The position numbers and the translations under genes were made by a program. Of a DNA stretch of 64,000 nt, positions 38,796-48,613 are shown in pieces. The stretch is taken from contig NZ_JABFTT010000013.1 in NCBI RefSeq assembly GCF_021404465.1, positions 1 through 64,000 of the forward strand, in the 5' to 3' direction. The notes under the pieces are model-generated. The model was not told the DNA's origin. It ran no database searches and saw nothing but the letters and a program-made list of their open reading frames with translations. Origin of the DNA: Billgrantia zhangzhouensis. GTDB lineage: Bacteria > Pseudomonadota > Gammaproteobacteria > Pseudomonadales > Halomonadaceae. Position 1 is the first letter of the stretch, and every line of letters begins with the position of its first letter.

Positions 38796-39983
38796 TCAGG
38801 TGCGCTCAAGCAGAAGGGCGATGCCCTGGCCGCCGCCGATGCACAGCGTGATCAGTCCGTAGCGGCCGCCGGTGCGTTCCAGCTCGGCCAGCGCCTTGAT
38901 GGTCAGGATCGCGCCGGTGGCGCCGACCGGGTGGCCCAGCCCCACGGCGCCGCCGTTGGGGTTCAGCCGCTCGGCGGGAAAGTCGAGCTCGCGTGCCACC
39001 GCCATGGCCTGGGCGGCAAAGGCCTCGTTGGATTCGATCACGTCGAGGTCGGCCATGCTGAGCCCTGCTTCGTCGAGGCAGCGGCGCACGGCGGGAATCG
39101 GTCCCAGGCCCATCAGGCTGGGTTCGACCCCGGCGGTGTTGGCGCAGATTAGCCGTGCGCGGGGCGCAAGACCGCGGCGGTCGGCCTCGTCGGCGTGGGC
39201 CAGTACCAGGCTGGCGGCGCCGTCGTTGATGCCCGAGGCGTTGCCGGCGGTGATCACACCCTCCTTGGCGAAGGCGGGTTTGAGCCGGGCGAGATCCTCC
39301 AGGGTGACGCCGTCGCGCACGTGCTCGTCGTGCACGAACTGGCGCTCGTTCTTACCCTCGCGCACCGTGACCGGCACGATCTGGCTCTCGAAGCGGCCCT
39401 CGGCGATGGCGCGGGCGGCCTTCCGATGGCTCTCCAGGGCGAAGCGGTCGATTGCCTCGCGCTCGAGCCCGCAGCGCGAGGCGATGTTCTCGGCGGTCAC
39501 GCCCATGTGGCCGCTGCCGAAGGGGTCGCTGAGCACGCCCAGGGTCAGGTCGGTAACGCTGGCGTGGCCCATGCGCAGGCCGTTGCGCGCCTGAGGAGGC
39601 AGCAGGTAGGCGCCGCGGCTCATCGACTCGGAGCCGCCGGCCAGCGCGAGGCGACTGTCGCCAAGCACGATCTGCTGGGCAGCGGAGAGAATCGCCTGCA
39701 CGCCGGAGCCGCACAGGCGGTTGACGTTGAACGCCGCTGCGCCCTCGGGCACGCCGGCTTCCAGGGCGATGTGGCGCGCCAGGTAGGCGTCCTGGGGTCC
39801 GGTGGTGATGATATGGCCGTAGACGGCATGGTCGATGGCGTCGGCTTCGACGCCGGCGCGAGCCAGCGCCTCGCGGGCGGTGACGGTGCCCAACTCATGG
39901 GGAGCGAGCCCGGCCAGGCTGCCGCCGAAGCTGCCGATGGCGGTGCGGGCGCTGCCGAGAATGACGACGGAATCGAGCCGCAT
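38796..39983 (-). CDS. Thiolase (acetyl-CoA C-acyltransferase)
   Basis: A 395-residue thiolase with the acylated Cys in NRLCGSGVQAI, the GHPVGATGA His motif and the second Cys in TLCIGGGQG. It cleaves a 3-oxoacyl-CoA or acetoacetyl-CoA to acetyl-CoA. It is last in the operon acyl-CoA ligase - acyl-CoA dehydrogenase - thiolase, which lacks a hydratase and hydroxyacyl dehydrogenase in this window. Acetoacetate made by the convergent BKACE module could enter this pathway after activation. Confidence 0.9.
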   Translation of the reverse strand: MRLDSVVILGSARTAIGSFGGSLAGLAPHELGTVTAREALARAGVEADAIDHAVYGHIITTGPQDAYLARHIALEAGVPEGAAAFNVNRLCGSGVQAILSAAQQIVLGDSRLALAGGSESMSRGAYLLPPQARNGLRMGHASVTDLTLGVLSDPFGSGHMGVTAENIASRCGLEREAIDRFALESHRKAARAIAEGRFESQIVPVTVREGKNERQFVHDEHVRDGVTLEDLARLKPAFAKEGVITAGNASGINDGAASLVLAHADEADRRGLAPRARLICANTAGVEPSLMGLGPIPAVRRCLDEAGLSMADLDVIESNEAFAAQAMAVARELDFPAERLNPNGGAVGLGHPVGATGAILTIKALAELERTGGRYGLITLCIGGGQGIALLLERT

Positions 39984-40014
39984 GAGGTTCTCCTGTCTTG
40001 GATCTTGTGAGCCA

Positions 40015-41172
40015 TCAGGCCGCGTCGCTCTTGCCGAGCAGCGAGCGGGCGATCACTTCCTTCATGATTTCCGAGGTGCCGGCGTAGAGGGTCTGCACGC
40101 GGGCATCCAGGTAGAAGCGCGAAATCGGGTACTCGCGGGTATAACCGTAGCCGCCAAACAGTTGCAGGCAGGCGTCGATGGTGCGGCACTGCATCTCGCT
40201 GAGCTGGAGCTTGAGGATGGCGGCGTCGGTACCGTTCATCTCCCCCTGGCGATACTTCGCCACGCACTGCTCGAAGTAGGCGCGGCCCATGTCGATCTGC
40301 GCACGCACCTCGGCCAGGGTGAAGCGAGTGTTCTGGAACTCGCCCACGGCGCGGCCGAAGGCGCGGCGCTCGCGCACGTAGTCGAGGGTCAGCGCCAGCG
40401 CACCCTCCATGGCACCCAATGCCTGGGCCGCCACGCCGAGGCGCTCGCGGGGTAGCTCCTGCATCAGGTAGACGAAGCCGGCGCCCGCCTCGCCGAGCAG
40501 GGCGTCTGCCGGCAGATGCAGGTCGTCGAAGAACAGCTCGGCGGTGTCGCTGGCGTGCTGGCCGATTTTCTTGATCGGCTGGCCGCGGGAGAAGCCGGCC
40601 AGCGTGGTGTCGACCAGAAACAGCGAGACGCCGCGGGCGCCGGCGGATGGGTCGGTCTTGGCGCAGACGATCACCAGGTCGGCGATCTGACCGTTGGTGA
40701 TGAACAGCTTGCTACCGTCGAGCCGCCAGCCCGATTCGGTACGGCTGGCTCGAGTCTTCATCGCTGCCAGGTCGCTGCCCGCGCCGGGCTCGGTCATGGC
40801 GATGGCGCCGATGGTCTCGCCGCTGGCCATGGCCGGCAGCCAGCGCTTGCGCTGGGCCGGCGTGCCGATGTGCAGCAGGTAGGGTATGACGATGTTGGCG
40901 TGGATGTTGTAGGCACTGGCCAACCCGCCGAAGCCCTGCCGCGAGATCTCCTCCAGCGCCAACTGAACGATGGCGAAGTCGGCGCCGCTACCGCCCAGTT
41001 CCTCCGGTAGGTCGATGCCCAGCAGGCCGGCCTCGCCAAGCTGCTGCCACAGTGAGCGCGGCATCTCGCCAGCTTCTTCCCACGCTTCGTAGTGGGGCGC
41101 CACTTCCTGCTCGAGGAAGCGGCGGATGGTGTCGTGGAACAGCGGCGTCAGGTCGTCTTGCGGCATGGTCAT
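40015..41172 (-). CDS. Acyl-CoA dehydrogenase
   Basis: A 385-residue FAD enzyme with the signature GAIAMTEPGAGSDLAAMKTR, KLFITNGQIADLVIV and the C-terminal YAGTSEIMKEVIARSLLG, whose Glu-containing loop is the usual catalytic position. It introduces the alpha-beta double bond into an acyl-CoA and passes electrons to ETF. It starts 3 bases after the ligase stop, so the two are tightly linked. Chain-length specificity is not inferable. Confidence 0.9.
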   Translation of the reverse strand: MTMPQDDLTPLFHDTIRRFLEQEVAPHYEAWEEAGEMPRSLWQQLGEAGLLGIDLPEELGGSGADFAIVQLALEEISRQGFGGLASAYNIHANIVIPYLLHIGTPAQRKRWLPAMASGETIGAIAMTEPGAGSDLAAMKTRASRTESGWRLDGSKLFITNGQIADLVIVCAKTDPSAGARGVSLFLVDTTLAGFSRGQPIKKIGQHASDTAELFFDDLHLPADALLGEAGAGFVYLMQELPRERLGVAAQALGAMEGALALTLDYVRERRAFGRAVGEFQNTRFTLAEVRAQIDMGRAYFEQCVAKYRQGEMNGTDAAILKLQLSEMQCRTIDACLQLFGGYGYTREYPISRFYLDARVQTLYAGTSEIMKEVIARSLLGKSDAA

Positions 41173-41175
41173 GGA

Positions 41176-42708
41176 TCAGCCGAGCTCCTTGCGCAGGTGG
41201 CGTTTGAGAATCTTGCCGGCGGTACTCTTGGGCAGGGCCTCGGCGAACAGAATGCGCTTGGGCACCTTGTAGGGCGCCATGTGGGCCTTGGCGTGGGCGA
41301 TCAGTTCCTCTTCGCTCACCTCCATGCCCTCCTTGGGCACCACCACGGCGGTAATCGCCTCGATCCACTTTGCGTCCGGCAGGCCGATCACGGCCACCTC
41401 GGAGACAGCGGGGTGCTTGAACAACCCTTCTTCCACCTCGCGGCTGGCTACCACCACGCCGCCGGTGTTGATGACATCCTTGATGCGGTCGACGATGTAC
41501 AGGTAGCCCGCTTCGTCGAAATAGCCCACATCGCCGGAGTGGAACCAGCCGCCGGCGAAAACTTCCTCGCTCATCTCGGGCTTGTTCCAGTAGCCGGTGA
41601 GCAGCTGCGGTGAGCGATGCACGATCTCGCCGTGCTCGCCTGGCGGCACGTCGTTCATCTCCAGGTCGACGATTCGGGTCTCCACGGTGAGGATGGGGCG
41701 ACCGGCCGACGCCGGGCGCTCGGCGTGCTCCTCGGGGCGTAGCACGGTGGCCAGCGGGGCGATCTCGCTCTGGCCGTAGCAGTTATAGAGTCCCACCCCG
41801 GGCAGGCGCTGCTGCAACTCCTCGAGCACCGGCACCGGCATGATCGAGGCGCCGTAGTAGGCCTTCTTCAGCGTGGTGAGGTCGAAGGTGTCGAAAGCGG
41901 GGTGACGCAGCAGGCTGATCCACACAGTGGGTGGGGCGAAGAACGAGACGATGCCTTCCGCAGCGATCTGCGCCAGGCAGTCGTCAGGTAGTGGGGCCAT
42001 GCGCAGGTGCACCGGGGCGCCGAGCAGCAGCGCCGGCATCAGGAACACATGCATCTGCGCCGAGTGATAGAGCGGCAGGGCCGCCAGCATCGGCTCGTCG
42101 CCCTTGATGTCGAGCTCCACCATGCAGGCCATGTACTCGGCGAGCAGCGCCTGGTGAGTCATCATCGCCGCCTTGGGCGCCGCCGTGGTGCCCGAGGTGT
42201 AGAGCAACTGGGCCAGGCTGGAAGCATCGATTTCGATGTTCGGTTCGCTGTCATCGCTATCTTCGTCGAGAGCCACCTGCAGCACGTCGAAGCCGTCTGG
42301 TGATTCCGCATGCAGCGTGCCGGAAAGCGAGAGACCGAGCTCTTCGCTCGCCTTGGCCACGTTGTCGGCCAGGCTCAGGTCGCTGAGCAGTGCGCTTGCG
42401 CCGGATTGCTCGAGAATGTAGCGCAACTCGTCGGCGCTCAGCGCGAAGTTGATCGGCACGTGCACCAGGCCGGCACGGGTGGCGGCCAGCCAGGCGATCA
42501 CGTAGGCGTCGGAGTTCTTGCCATAGGCAGCCAGCCGATTGCCCGGCATTAGGCCCGATGCCAGCAGGCGATTGGCGACCCGGTTCACCGCCCGGTTCAG
42601 TTCAGCGTAACTCCAGCGCCGGCCCTCGAAGGCCAGCGCCAGCTTGTCGCCGTGCTTGCGCGCGCTGCGACTCAGCGCAGCGCCGATGGTGTTCTGCTGG
42701 ATCCTCAT
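41176..42708 (-). CDS. Acyl-CoA synthetase (AMP-binding)
   Basis: A 510-residue adenylate-forming ligase: YTSGTTAAPKAAMMTHQALL (P-loop), YNCYGQSEIAPLATVL, GDVGYFDEAGYLYIVDRIKD (hinge) and the terminal KSTAGKILKRHL lysine. In the second motif the usual Thr-Glu is Ser-Glu. It probably activates an organic or medium-chain acid that is then oxidised by the adjacent acyl-CoA dehydrogenase. The binding-protein gene lies 13 bases upstream, so ligand uptake and activation may be linked. Confidence 0.88.
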   Translation of the reverse strand: MRIQQNTIGAALSRSARKHGDKLALAFEGRRWSYAELNRAVNRVANRLLASGLMPGNRLAAYGKNSDAYVIAWLAATRAGLVHVPINFALSADELRYILEQSGASALLSDLSLADNVAKASEELGLSLSGTLHAESPDGFDVLQVALDEDSDDSEPNIEIDASSLAQLLYTSGTTAAPKAAMMTHQALLAEYMACMVELDIKGDEPMLAALPLYHSAQMHVFLMPALLLGAPVHLRMAPLPDDCLAQIAAEGIVSFFAPPTVWISLLRHPAFDTFDLTTLKKAYYGASIMPVPVLEELQQRLPGVGLYNCYGQSEIAPLATVLRPEEHAERPASAGRPILTVETRIVDLEMNDVPPGEHGEIVHRSPQLLTGYWNKPEMSEEVFAGGWFHSGDVGYFDEAGYLYIVDRIKDVINTGGVVVASREVEEGLFKHPAVSEVAVIGLPDAKWIEAITAVVVPKEGMEVSEEELIAHAKAHMAPYKVPKRILFAEALPKSTAGKILKRHLRKELG

Positions 42709-42721
42709 CTCGTCCTCCTGT

Positions 42722-43942
42722 TCAAGCGCCGTTGACCAGACGACACTGGCTTTCGGAAAGTGGGCGGAAGGCTTCTTCGGCGGGAATGGTGCGTACCACG
42801 CGGAACAGGTCGTCCTCGTTCTGCGATTCTTCCGGGGTCTTCACTTCCACCAGGTACATGTCATGCACCATGCGGCCGTCTTCGCGGATGTAGCCGCCAG
42901 TAGCAAAGATGTCATTGATCGGCGTAGCCGCCATTTGCTGGCGTACGGCTTGGGCTTCGTCGGTACCGATGGCGTCGACGGCCTGCAAATAGTGCAGCGT
43001 GCTGGAGTAGAGCCCGGCGTGGACCATGGTCGGCATGTTGCCGGTGCGCTCGCGGAAACGCTCGGCCCAGGCGCGGGTCTCGTCGTTGAGGTCGTAGTAC
43101 CAGGCCTTGGTGAACTGCAGTCCCTGCGCGGCTTCCAGACCGATGCTGCGCACGTCGGTGCTGAACAGCACCATGCCGGCCAGTACTTGACCGGCCTGGG
43201 TGATGCCGAACTCGCCCGCGGTGGTGATGGCATTGATGGTGTCGGAGCCGGCATTGTTGAGGGCGACCACGTCGGCGCCGGATGCTTGGGCCTGTAACAG
43301 AAACGAGGAGAAATCGCTGCTGGGGAAGGGATGGCGTGCCTTGCCCACGACGCTGCCGCCGTTTTCCAGTACCACTCGCTCGACGTCGCCCTCCAAGGCG
43401 TGGCCGAAGGAGTAGTCGGCGCTGAGCAGGTACCAGTTCTGGCGGCCTTCCTGGGTGATCGCCTTGGCGGTGCCGTTGGACATGGCCCAGGTGTCGTAGA
43501 CCCAGTGAATGTGGTTGGGTGAACAGCTCTCATTGGTGACACCGGAAGAGACGGCGCCGTTGACCAGGCCCAGGCGATTCTCTTCCTCCAGCAGCCGAAT
43601 GGCGGCCAGGGTGACGGAAGAGGCCACCAGGCCGGTGACCATGTCGACGTTGCGCTCGTCGATCCACTCACGAACGATGCTCGAGCCCACGTCGGGGCTG
43701 TTACGGTCGTCAGCGCTGAGGACCACGACGTTGGCGCCGGCCACGCTGCCGCCGACATCGTCGATGGCCATCTGGATGGCGTCCTGTCCCATGGGGCCGA
43801 TGGGGTCGCGATAGGGGCCCGACATATCGGCCAGATAGCCGATTCGTATCTCGTTGTCAGTGATCTCGGCGTGTGCTGTGTGGCCGGCGAGCATGATGGA
43901 AGCGGCGAGCGCTCCCAGGGCGAAGCGGCGTGTCGTTGTCAT
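42722..43942 (-). CDS. LIV-type ABC transporter substrate-binding protein
   Basis: ATG 43942 begins a 406-residue protein with a signal peptide (MTTTRRFALGALAAS..., cleavage near THAEI). The mature part is a type I periplasmic binding protein of the branched-chain amino acid class: IRIGYLADMSGPYRDPIGPM, VLSADDRNSPDVGSSIVREW, VDMVTGLVASSVTLAAIRLL. Many homologues bind aromatic or fatty acids rather than amino acids. No permease or ATPase genes are adjacent. It heads the ligase-dehydrogenase-thiolase operon, which suggests the ligand is an acid fed into it. The upstream ~300 bases are AT-rich and probably contain the promoter. Confidence 0.85.
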   Translation of the reverse strand: MTTTRRFALGALAASIMLAGHTAHAEITDNEIRIGYLADMSGPYRDPIGPMGQDAIQMAIDDVGGSVAGANVVVLSADDRNSPDVGSSIVREWIDERNVDMVTGLVASSVTLAAIRLLEEENRLGLVNGAVSSGVTNESCSPNHIHWVYDTWAMSNGTAKAITQEGRQNWYLLSADYSFGHALEGDVERVVLENGGSVVGKARHPFPSSDFSSFLLQAQASGADVVALNNAGSDTINAITTAGEFGITQAGQVLAGMVLFSTDVRSIGLEAAQGLQFTKAWYYDLNDETRAWAERFRERTGNMPTMVHAGLYSSTLHYLQAVDAIGTDEAQAVRQQMAATPINDIFATGGYIREDGRMVHDMYLVEVKTPEESQNEDDLFRVVRTIPAEEAFRPLSESQCRLVNGA

Positions 43943-44753
43943 TGTTTGCCCTTGTCGTTGTTGTGAGAGGCTGTGGGTCGATGCGGCAGGCTGTGGATAA
44001 ACCTGTGCGCAATTTGGTGAACTTTTGTGCAAAGGGTGTGAGCTGACGGTCGAGCCGGCTACATTCCCGAAGCATGCCCTGTTCATAGTAGGAAGAAAGC
44101 GAGTGACCAGGTTTACGCATCGCGCCACAATGTTTGCATTTCGTGCCATTTCGACTGCAACAACATTTGCGAAACTCTGCAGGTTTAAATGGGGAGAAAT
44201 AAAAAGCACTTGGGAAAGTTGCCATTGGTTAGAAAAAAACAAAGAGTTAGTTGTGCTTCGAAAATTGACCAAGTGAGAGCGAGCAGTCGAAGGTGACAGA
44301 ACGTGCCAGGGCCTAAGAGGGAAACATGCCGAATGGCGGCCGATCATGAACCGGGAACGAGCGCGGCATTGGTAGGCGCCGCAACGCTCGTTGACGACCT
44401 TGATGGCCGGGTCAGGATAGGAGACGAGTGAACTATCTCAGGGGCGCTGCCGGGCGAGCAGCTCGCCAGGCTTGAGTACCGCCGTGGCGCCTGTGGCAGT
44501 GGACACGCCGAGAAAGGTGCGGCGGAAAAGTGGTGCAGGGAGCCTCTCCCCACGTTCGTGCTGGGCATCGTCATGCATGTTTCAACCGCCCCTCTGTCTT
44601 GTTGTGTCAGGGTTCAGGGCGTTGGTTGCGATGAGAGGCCTACCCGCTTAGTCGTACTTCCTGGTGTTTGCGCATGAAGAGCCGTTACCGACTCGAGAAA
44701 AGCAAGAGGCGCCGCCTCGCGTGTGGCGCCTCTTGCGTCATGCTGGGGGACGT
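43943..44753. other. 811-base gap between the LIV-type receptor and znuA
   Basis: The first ~350 bases are unusually AT-rich with no convincing ORF and probably hold the promoter of the receptor gene. The middle contains an imperfect hairpin (arms AACGAGCG at 44356 and CGCTCGTT at 44385) and a 46-codon minus-strand ORF (44438-44578). The last ~170 bases up to the znuA stop show no feature I can support. Confidence 0.5.
44438..44578 (-). CDS. Possible 46-aa Tat-signal-like small protein or gene remnant
   Basis: ATG 44578 opens 46 codons that include a twin-arginine-like motif and short apolar stretch (FRRTFLGVSTATGATAVL) and then stop. This resembles either the small Tat-signal proteins found beside some dehydrogenases or the truncated N-terminus of a lost exported enzyme. 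There is no clear ribosome-binding site and no downstream partner gene. Confidence 0.3.
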   Translation of the reverse strand: MHDDAQHERGERLPAPLFRRTFLGVSTATGATAVLKPGELLARQRP

Positions 44754-45806
<1,053 letters not shown>

Positions 45807-45843
45807 GGAAATCCCCCTTTAAATAGCCGATATTTAATGTGTT

Positions 45844-46734
45844 TCAGTGCGTTTCGGGTGTGCCGAGAGGCACGGCATGACGTCGCAGTTTCGCCCGCAG
45901 GCTGTGATGGCGGCCGAGCAGTGCGGAGAGTACATAGCCAACGCCAGCCAGCAGGATGATGGCCGGCCCCGAAGGAACGCTGAGATGGTAGGAGAGCAGC
46001 AACCCGCCGAGGCTGGCAAAAACGGCCAGCATAATGGCGATGATGATCAATCCCTCCAGGCGTTTGCTCCAGAAGCGTGCGGTGGTGGCCGGCAGCATCA
46101 TGAGGCCCACGGCCATCAAGGTTCCCAGGGTCTGGAACCCGGCGGTGAGGTTGAGCACCACCAGGCCGAGAAAGATGCCGTGCACCAGGCTGCCCTGCTT
46201 GCCCTGGCCGCGCAGGAACAGCGGATCGAGGCATTCGACCACCAAGGCGCGAAAAATCAGCGCCAGGGTGATCACGATCACGCTGCTGATTGCCGCGATC
46301 AACACCAGCGCAGTGGAGTTCACTGCCAGGATCGAGCCGAACAGCACATGGGTGAGATCGACGCTGCTACCCCCCAGCGAGACGAGCATGACGCCCGCTG
46401 CCAGCGAAATCAGGAAGAAGCTGGCCATGGCCGAGTCCTCCCGGTGCCCGGTCATTTGCGACACGCTGCCGGCCAGTACCGCAATCAACAATCCTGACAG
46501 CACGCCACCCAGGCTCATGGCCGGCAGCGAGAAGCCCGCCAGAAGGAAGCCCAGCGCCACGCCGGGCAGAATGGCATGGGCCATGGCATCGCCGATCAGG
46601 CTCATGCCGCGCAGCATCAGGAACACGCCCATGGGCGGGGCCGCCAGCGAGAGAGCCAGGCCGGCCACCGCGGCGCGGCGCATGAAACCGTAGTCGAAGG
46701 GGGCGATCAGCCACTCGTGAAGCAGCTCCATCAT
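45844..46734 (-). CDS. znuB: Zinc ABC transporter permease ZnuB
   Basis: ATG 46734 overlaps the znuC stop (ATGA); the longer in-frame reading to 46821 runs inside znuC and is rejected. About 296 residues with eight helices and the ABC-3 motifs RGMSLIGDAMAHAILPGVAL and LMAVGLMMLPATTARF. It forms the Zn2+ channel with ZnuC and ZnuA. It is paralogous to the manganese permease at 11762. Confidence 0.9.
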   Translation of the reverse strand: MMELLHEWLIAPFDYGFMRRAAVAGLALSLAAPPMGVFLMLRGMSLIGDAMAHAILPGVALGFLLAGFSLPAMSLGGVLSGLLIAVLAGSVSQMTGHREDSAMASFFLISLAAGVMLVSLGGSSVDLTHVLFGSILAVNSTALVLIAAISSVIVITLALIFRALVVECLDPLFLRGQGKQGSLVHGIFLGLVVLNLTAGFQTLGTLMAVGLMMLPATTARFWSKRLEGLIIIAIMLAVFASLGGLLLSYHLSVPSGPAIILLAGVGYVLSALLGRHHSLRAKLRRHAVPLGTPETH

Positions 46735-47465
46735 GCGTCGATTCCCGGAATGCCCAGGGCCAGCCGTGCCGAACCGAGGTGGGCAGGCTGGCTCTGGAGA
46801 AGGGCTTGGGCGGTGGTCCACCGGGCGTGGCCGCCCGTCAGTACCACGACTTCTTCCGCCAAGCGGGCCAACTGCTCCATGTCGTGCAATACCACGATGA
46901 TGGTGGCACCTTCGGCCGCCATGTCGCGCAGTACCGTCATCAGCACCTCGACGGTTTCCGCATCGACGTTGGCGAAGGGTTCGTCGAGCAGCAGCAGCTC
47001 GGCTTCCTGCATCAGAGTACGGCCGATCAGCGCGCGCTGGCGCTGGCCGCCGGAAAGCTCCCCTAGCGGGCGATGGGCCAGGTGTGAAATCCCCAGGCGC
47101 GCCATCACCTCGCGGCCGCGCCGGTAGTGACGGGCGCAGTAACCGGTTAGCGCGCCGTGGCTCGGCCAGCTACCGGTCATCACCAGCTCTTCCACGCTCA
47201 TGGGAAAGGTGAGGTCCAGCGCCAACTGCTGGGGCAGCCAGGCACGGCGCTCCTTGGGCGCCGTGCAGACCACCCTGCCCGCCACCGGGCGCAGCATGCC
47301 CATGATGCCCTGGATCAGCGTGCTCTTGCCGGCGCCGTTGGCACCGACAAGCGCTGTGATCGCGCCGTCGCGGAAGCGGCCGCTCACATGCTCGAGCACG
47401 GTGCGGTTGGCCTGGGCCAGCTGCAGGTCGTGAAGCTCCAGGCGTGAGGGGGGCGTCTCGGTCAT
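46731..47465 (-). CDS. znuC: Zinc ABC transporter ATPase ZnuC
   Basis: ATG 47465 gives 244 residues. Walker A GANGAGKST, Q-loop WLPQQLALDLTFP, signature LSGGQRQR, Walker B LLLLDEPFANVD and switch VLHD are present. The start overlaps the stop of a small upstream ORF (TGATG), indicating coupling. It belongs to the second metal-uptake system of the window, placed under a Zur box at 47639. Confidence 0.9.
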   Translation of the reverse strand: MTETPPSRLELHDLQLAQANRTVLEHVSGRFRDGAITALVGANGAGKSTLIQGIMGMLRPVAGRVVCTAPKERRAWLPQQLALDLTFPMSVEELVMTGSWPSHGALTGYCARHYRRGREVMARLGISHLAHRPLGELSGGQRQRALIGRTLMQEAELLLLDEPFANVDAETVEVLMTVLRDMAAEGATIIVVLHDMEQLARLAEEVVVLTGGHARWTTAQALLQSQPAHLGSARLALGIPGIDA

Positions 47466-47614
47466 CAGCCCAACCACCCTGCCGCCCAGGAGACGGCGAG
47501 CCAGAGGACGCCCAGCGGCGCAGCGGCCAACAGCAGGCGGCGCGTGGCAGAAAGCGACATCAGCGAAAAATGGCACGGCCCTTCGGGGCGGTGCCGATGC
47601 GTGCGGTGTGCCAT
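47465..47614 (-). CDS. Small His-rich single-helix membrane protein, first gene of the znu operon
   Basis: ATG 47614 (AGGG 8 bases upstream) encodes 49 residues: a basic His-containing start (MAHRTHRHRPEGPCH) and one hydrophobic helix (RLLLAAAPLGVLWLAVSWAA). The stop overlaps the znuC start, and the Zur box lies 25 bases upstream, so it is positioned as the first translated ORF of the zinc operon. No family is recognised. It could be a membrane accessory for zinc uptake or simply a coupling leader. Confidence 0.5.
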   Translation of the reverse strand: MAHRTHRHRPEGPCHFSLMSLSATRRLLLAAAPLGVLWLAVSWAAGWLG

Positions 47615-47638
47615 GAGATGGCCCTTGAGGAATAAACT

Positions 47639-47654
47639 AAGATATAACATAACA
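47639..47654 (-). promoter_or_regulatory. Zur operator of the znu operon
   Basis: On the minus strand the sequence is TGTTATGTTATATCTT, identical to the box at 7334-7349 except at one base. It lies directly before the small ORF and znuCBA. Zinc-loaded Zur would repress the operon. Confidence 0.78.
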
Positions 47655-47850
47655 AATAAGAGGGCGGTCTGGGAACCATAATGCCCTTAGGAGAGGGCGA
47701 AAGCTCACCAGTCCAAGTGCGTCAGATCCCGATGCGGCGCAGCCCATGACACTGGCCGCGAGCGGAAGGGTGAGGCTTTCCTGAGCAATGAGTGGGCCTG
47801 CCCCCACCTCGTGAGCGATGGGCCGGCAGGAGGAAAACCGACGACCTGTC

Positions 47851-48522
47851 TCAATAGCGCAGCGCGACTCCCACCTGGTTGGGTGTTACCAGGAAGGCGT
47901 ACTCGCCCTCGAGATGGATGTCTCCCAGCGAGACCCGTGCCGGCTTGAAGCGGTTGATGGCCACCGAAGCCTGGCGTGGCTGGGTCTGCAACTGCAGTTC
48001 GCTGACCAGCATGCCGGTGGCGAAGTTGATCGCCCCGTCGCGGCCACGACCGTCGCCTACCCCGATCAGCAGCCCAGAGGCCGTATTCACCAGCAGCGAG
48101 CCGAGGCGTGCCTCCAGGCTGCGGCGCTGGCGTTCTTCCTCTGCTACCGCATGGAGCAATCGGCGGGCGCTCTCGATGTCACCATCGCCCTCACGCAGCT
48201 CGCGGTATGCCGCCGGGTGCGGTTGGCGATCCATCAGCGTGCCGGCCAGCGCCAGGGCCGACTTCACCACGCCCACCCGGGCATCGTAGCGATCGTCGCG
48301 GTCATTCGCCTCGCTGGCCTGATAGGCATTCACTGCCAGGGTGGTGGCGTATACACCCGCCCAACCGTACTGCCAAACGTTGGCGTGGCGCTCGCCGCGG
48401 GCCAGGGCATCCTCGTAGGCCTGGTACTCCTGCGTGGGCTGCTGGGCGAAGGTGGGAGCGGCAAAGGCCAGGCTCAGGCCCAGTGACAGGAGCAGGCAAA
48501 TGAAGCGTCGGTACCGAGGCAT
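47851..48522 (-). CDS. Exported protein of unknown function
   Basis: ATG 48522 follows GGAG at 7 bases and starts a 223-residue protein with a clear signal peptide (LLLSLGLSLAFAAPTFAQQ). The mature part begins with an alpha-helical, charged region (YEDALARGERHANVWQYGWA, AVAEEERQRRSLEARLGSLL) and ends in alternating polar/apolar strands (VSLGDIHLEGEYAFLVTPNQ) suggesting a beta-rich end. I recognise no domain. It is a single gene between the znu operon and the RuBisCO-like operon, with no visible functional link to either. Confidence 0.75.
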   Translation of the reverse strand: MPRYRRFICLLLSLGLSLAFAAPTFAQQPTQEYQAYEDALARGERHANVWQYGWAGVYATTLAVNAYQASEANDRDDRYDARVGVVKSALALAGTLMDRQPHPAAYRELREGDGDIESARRLLHAVAEEERQRRSLEARLGSLLVNTASGLLIGVGDGRGRDGAINFATGMLVSELQLQTQPRQASVAINRFKPARVSLGDIHLEGEYAFLVTPNQVGVALRY

Positions 48523-48613
48523 GATGGTCTCCATGAGTGGACGAAACGAGCCTAGCATTTCAGCCGCAGATGCTCACTTCCTCCTTGGCAGCAGGCTGGG
48601 CCGGTCATCCTAA

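Noticed and set aside
47656..47850. Possible cobalamin riboswitch on the plus strand (GACACTG followed by GGAAGG and a CCTGCC element).
   Set aside because: The central conserved core and the full B12 box are missing, the spacing is wrong, and no gene follows on that strand; the region reads as the end of one gene and the promoter side of the znu operon.
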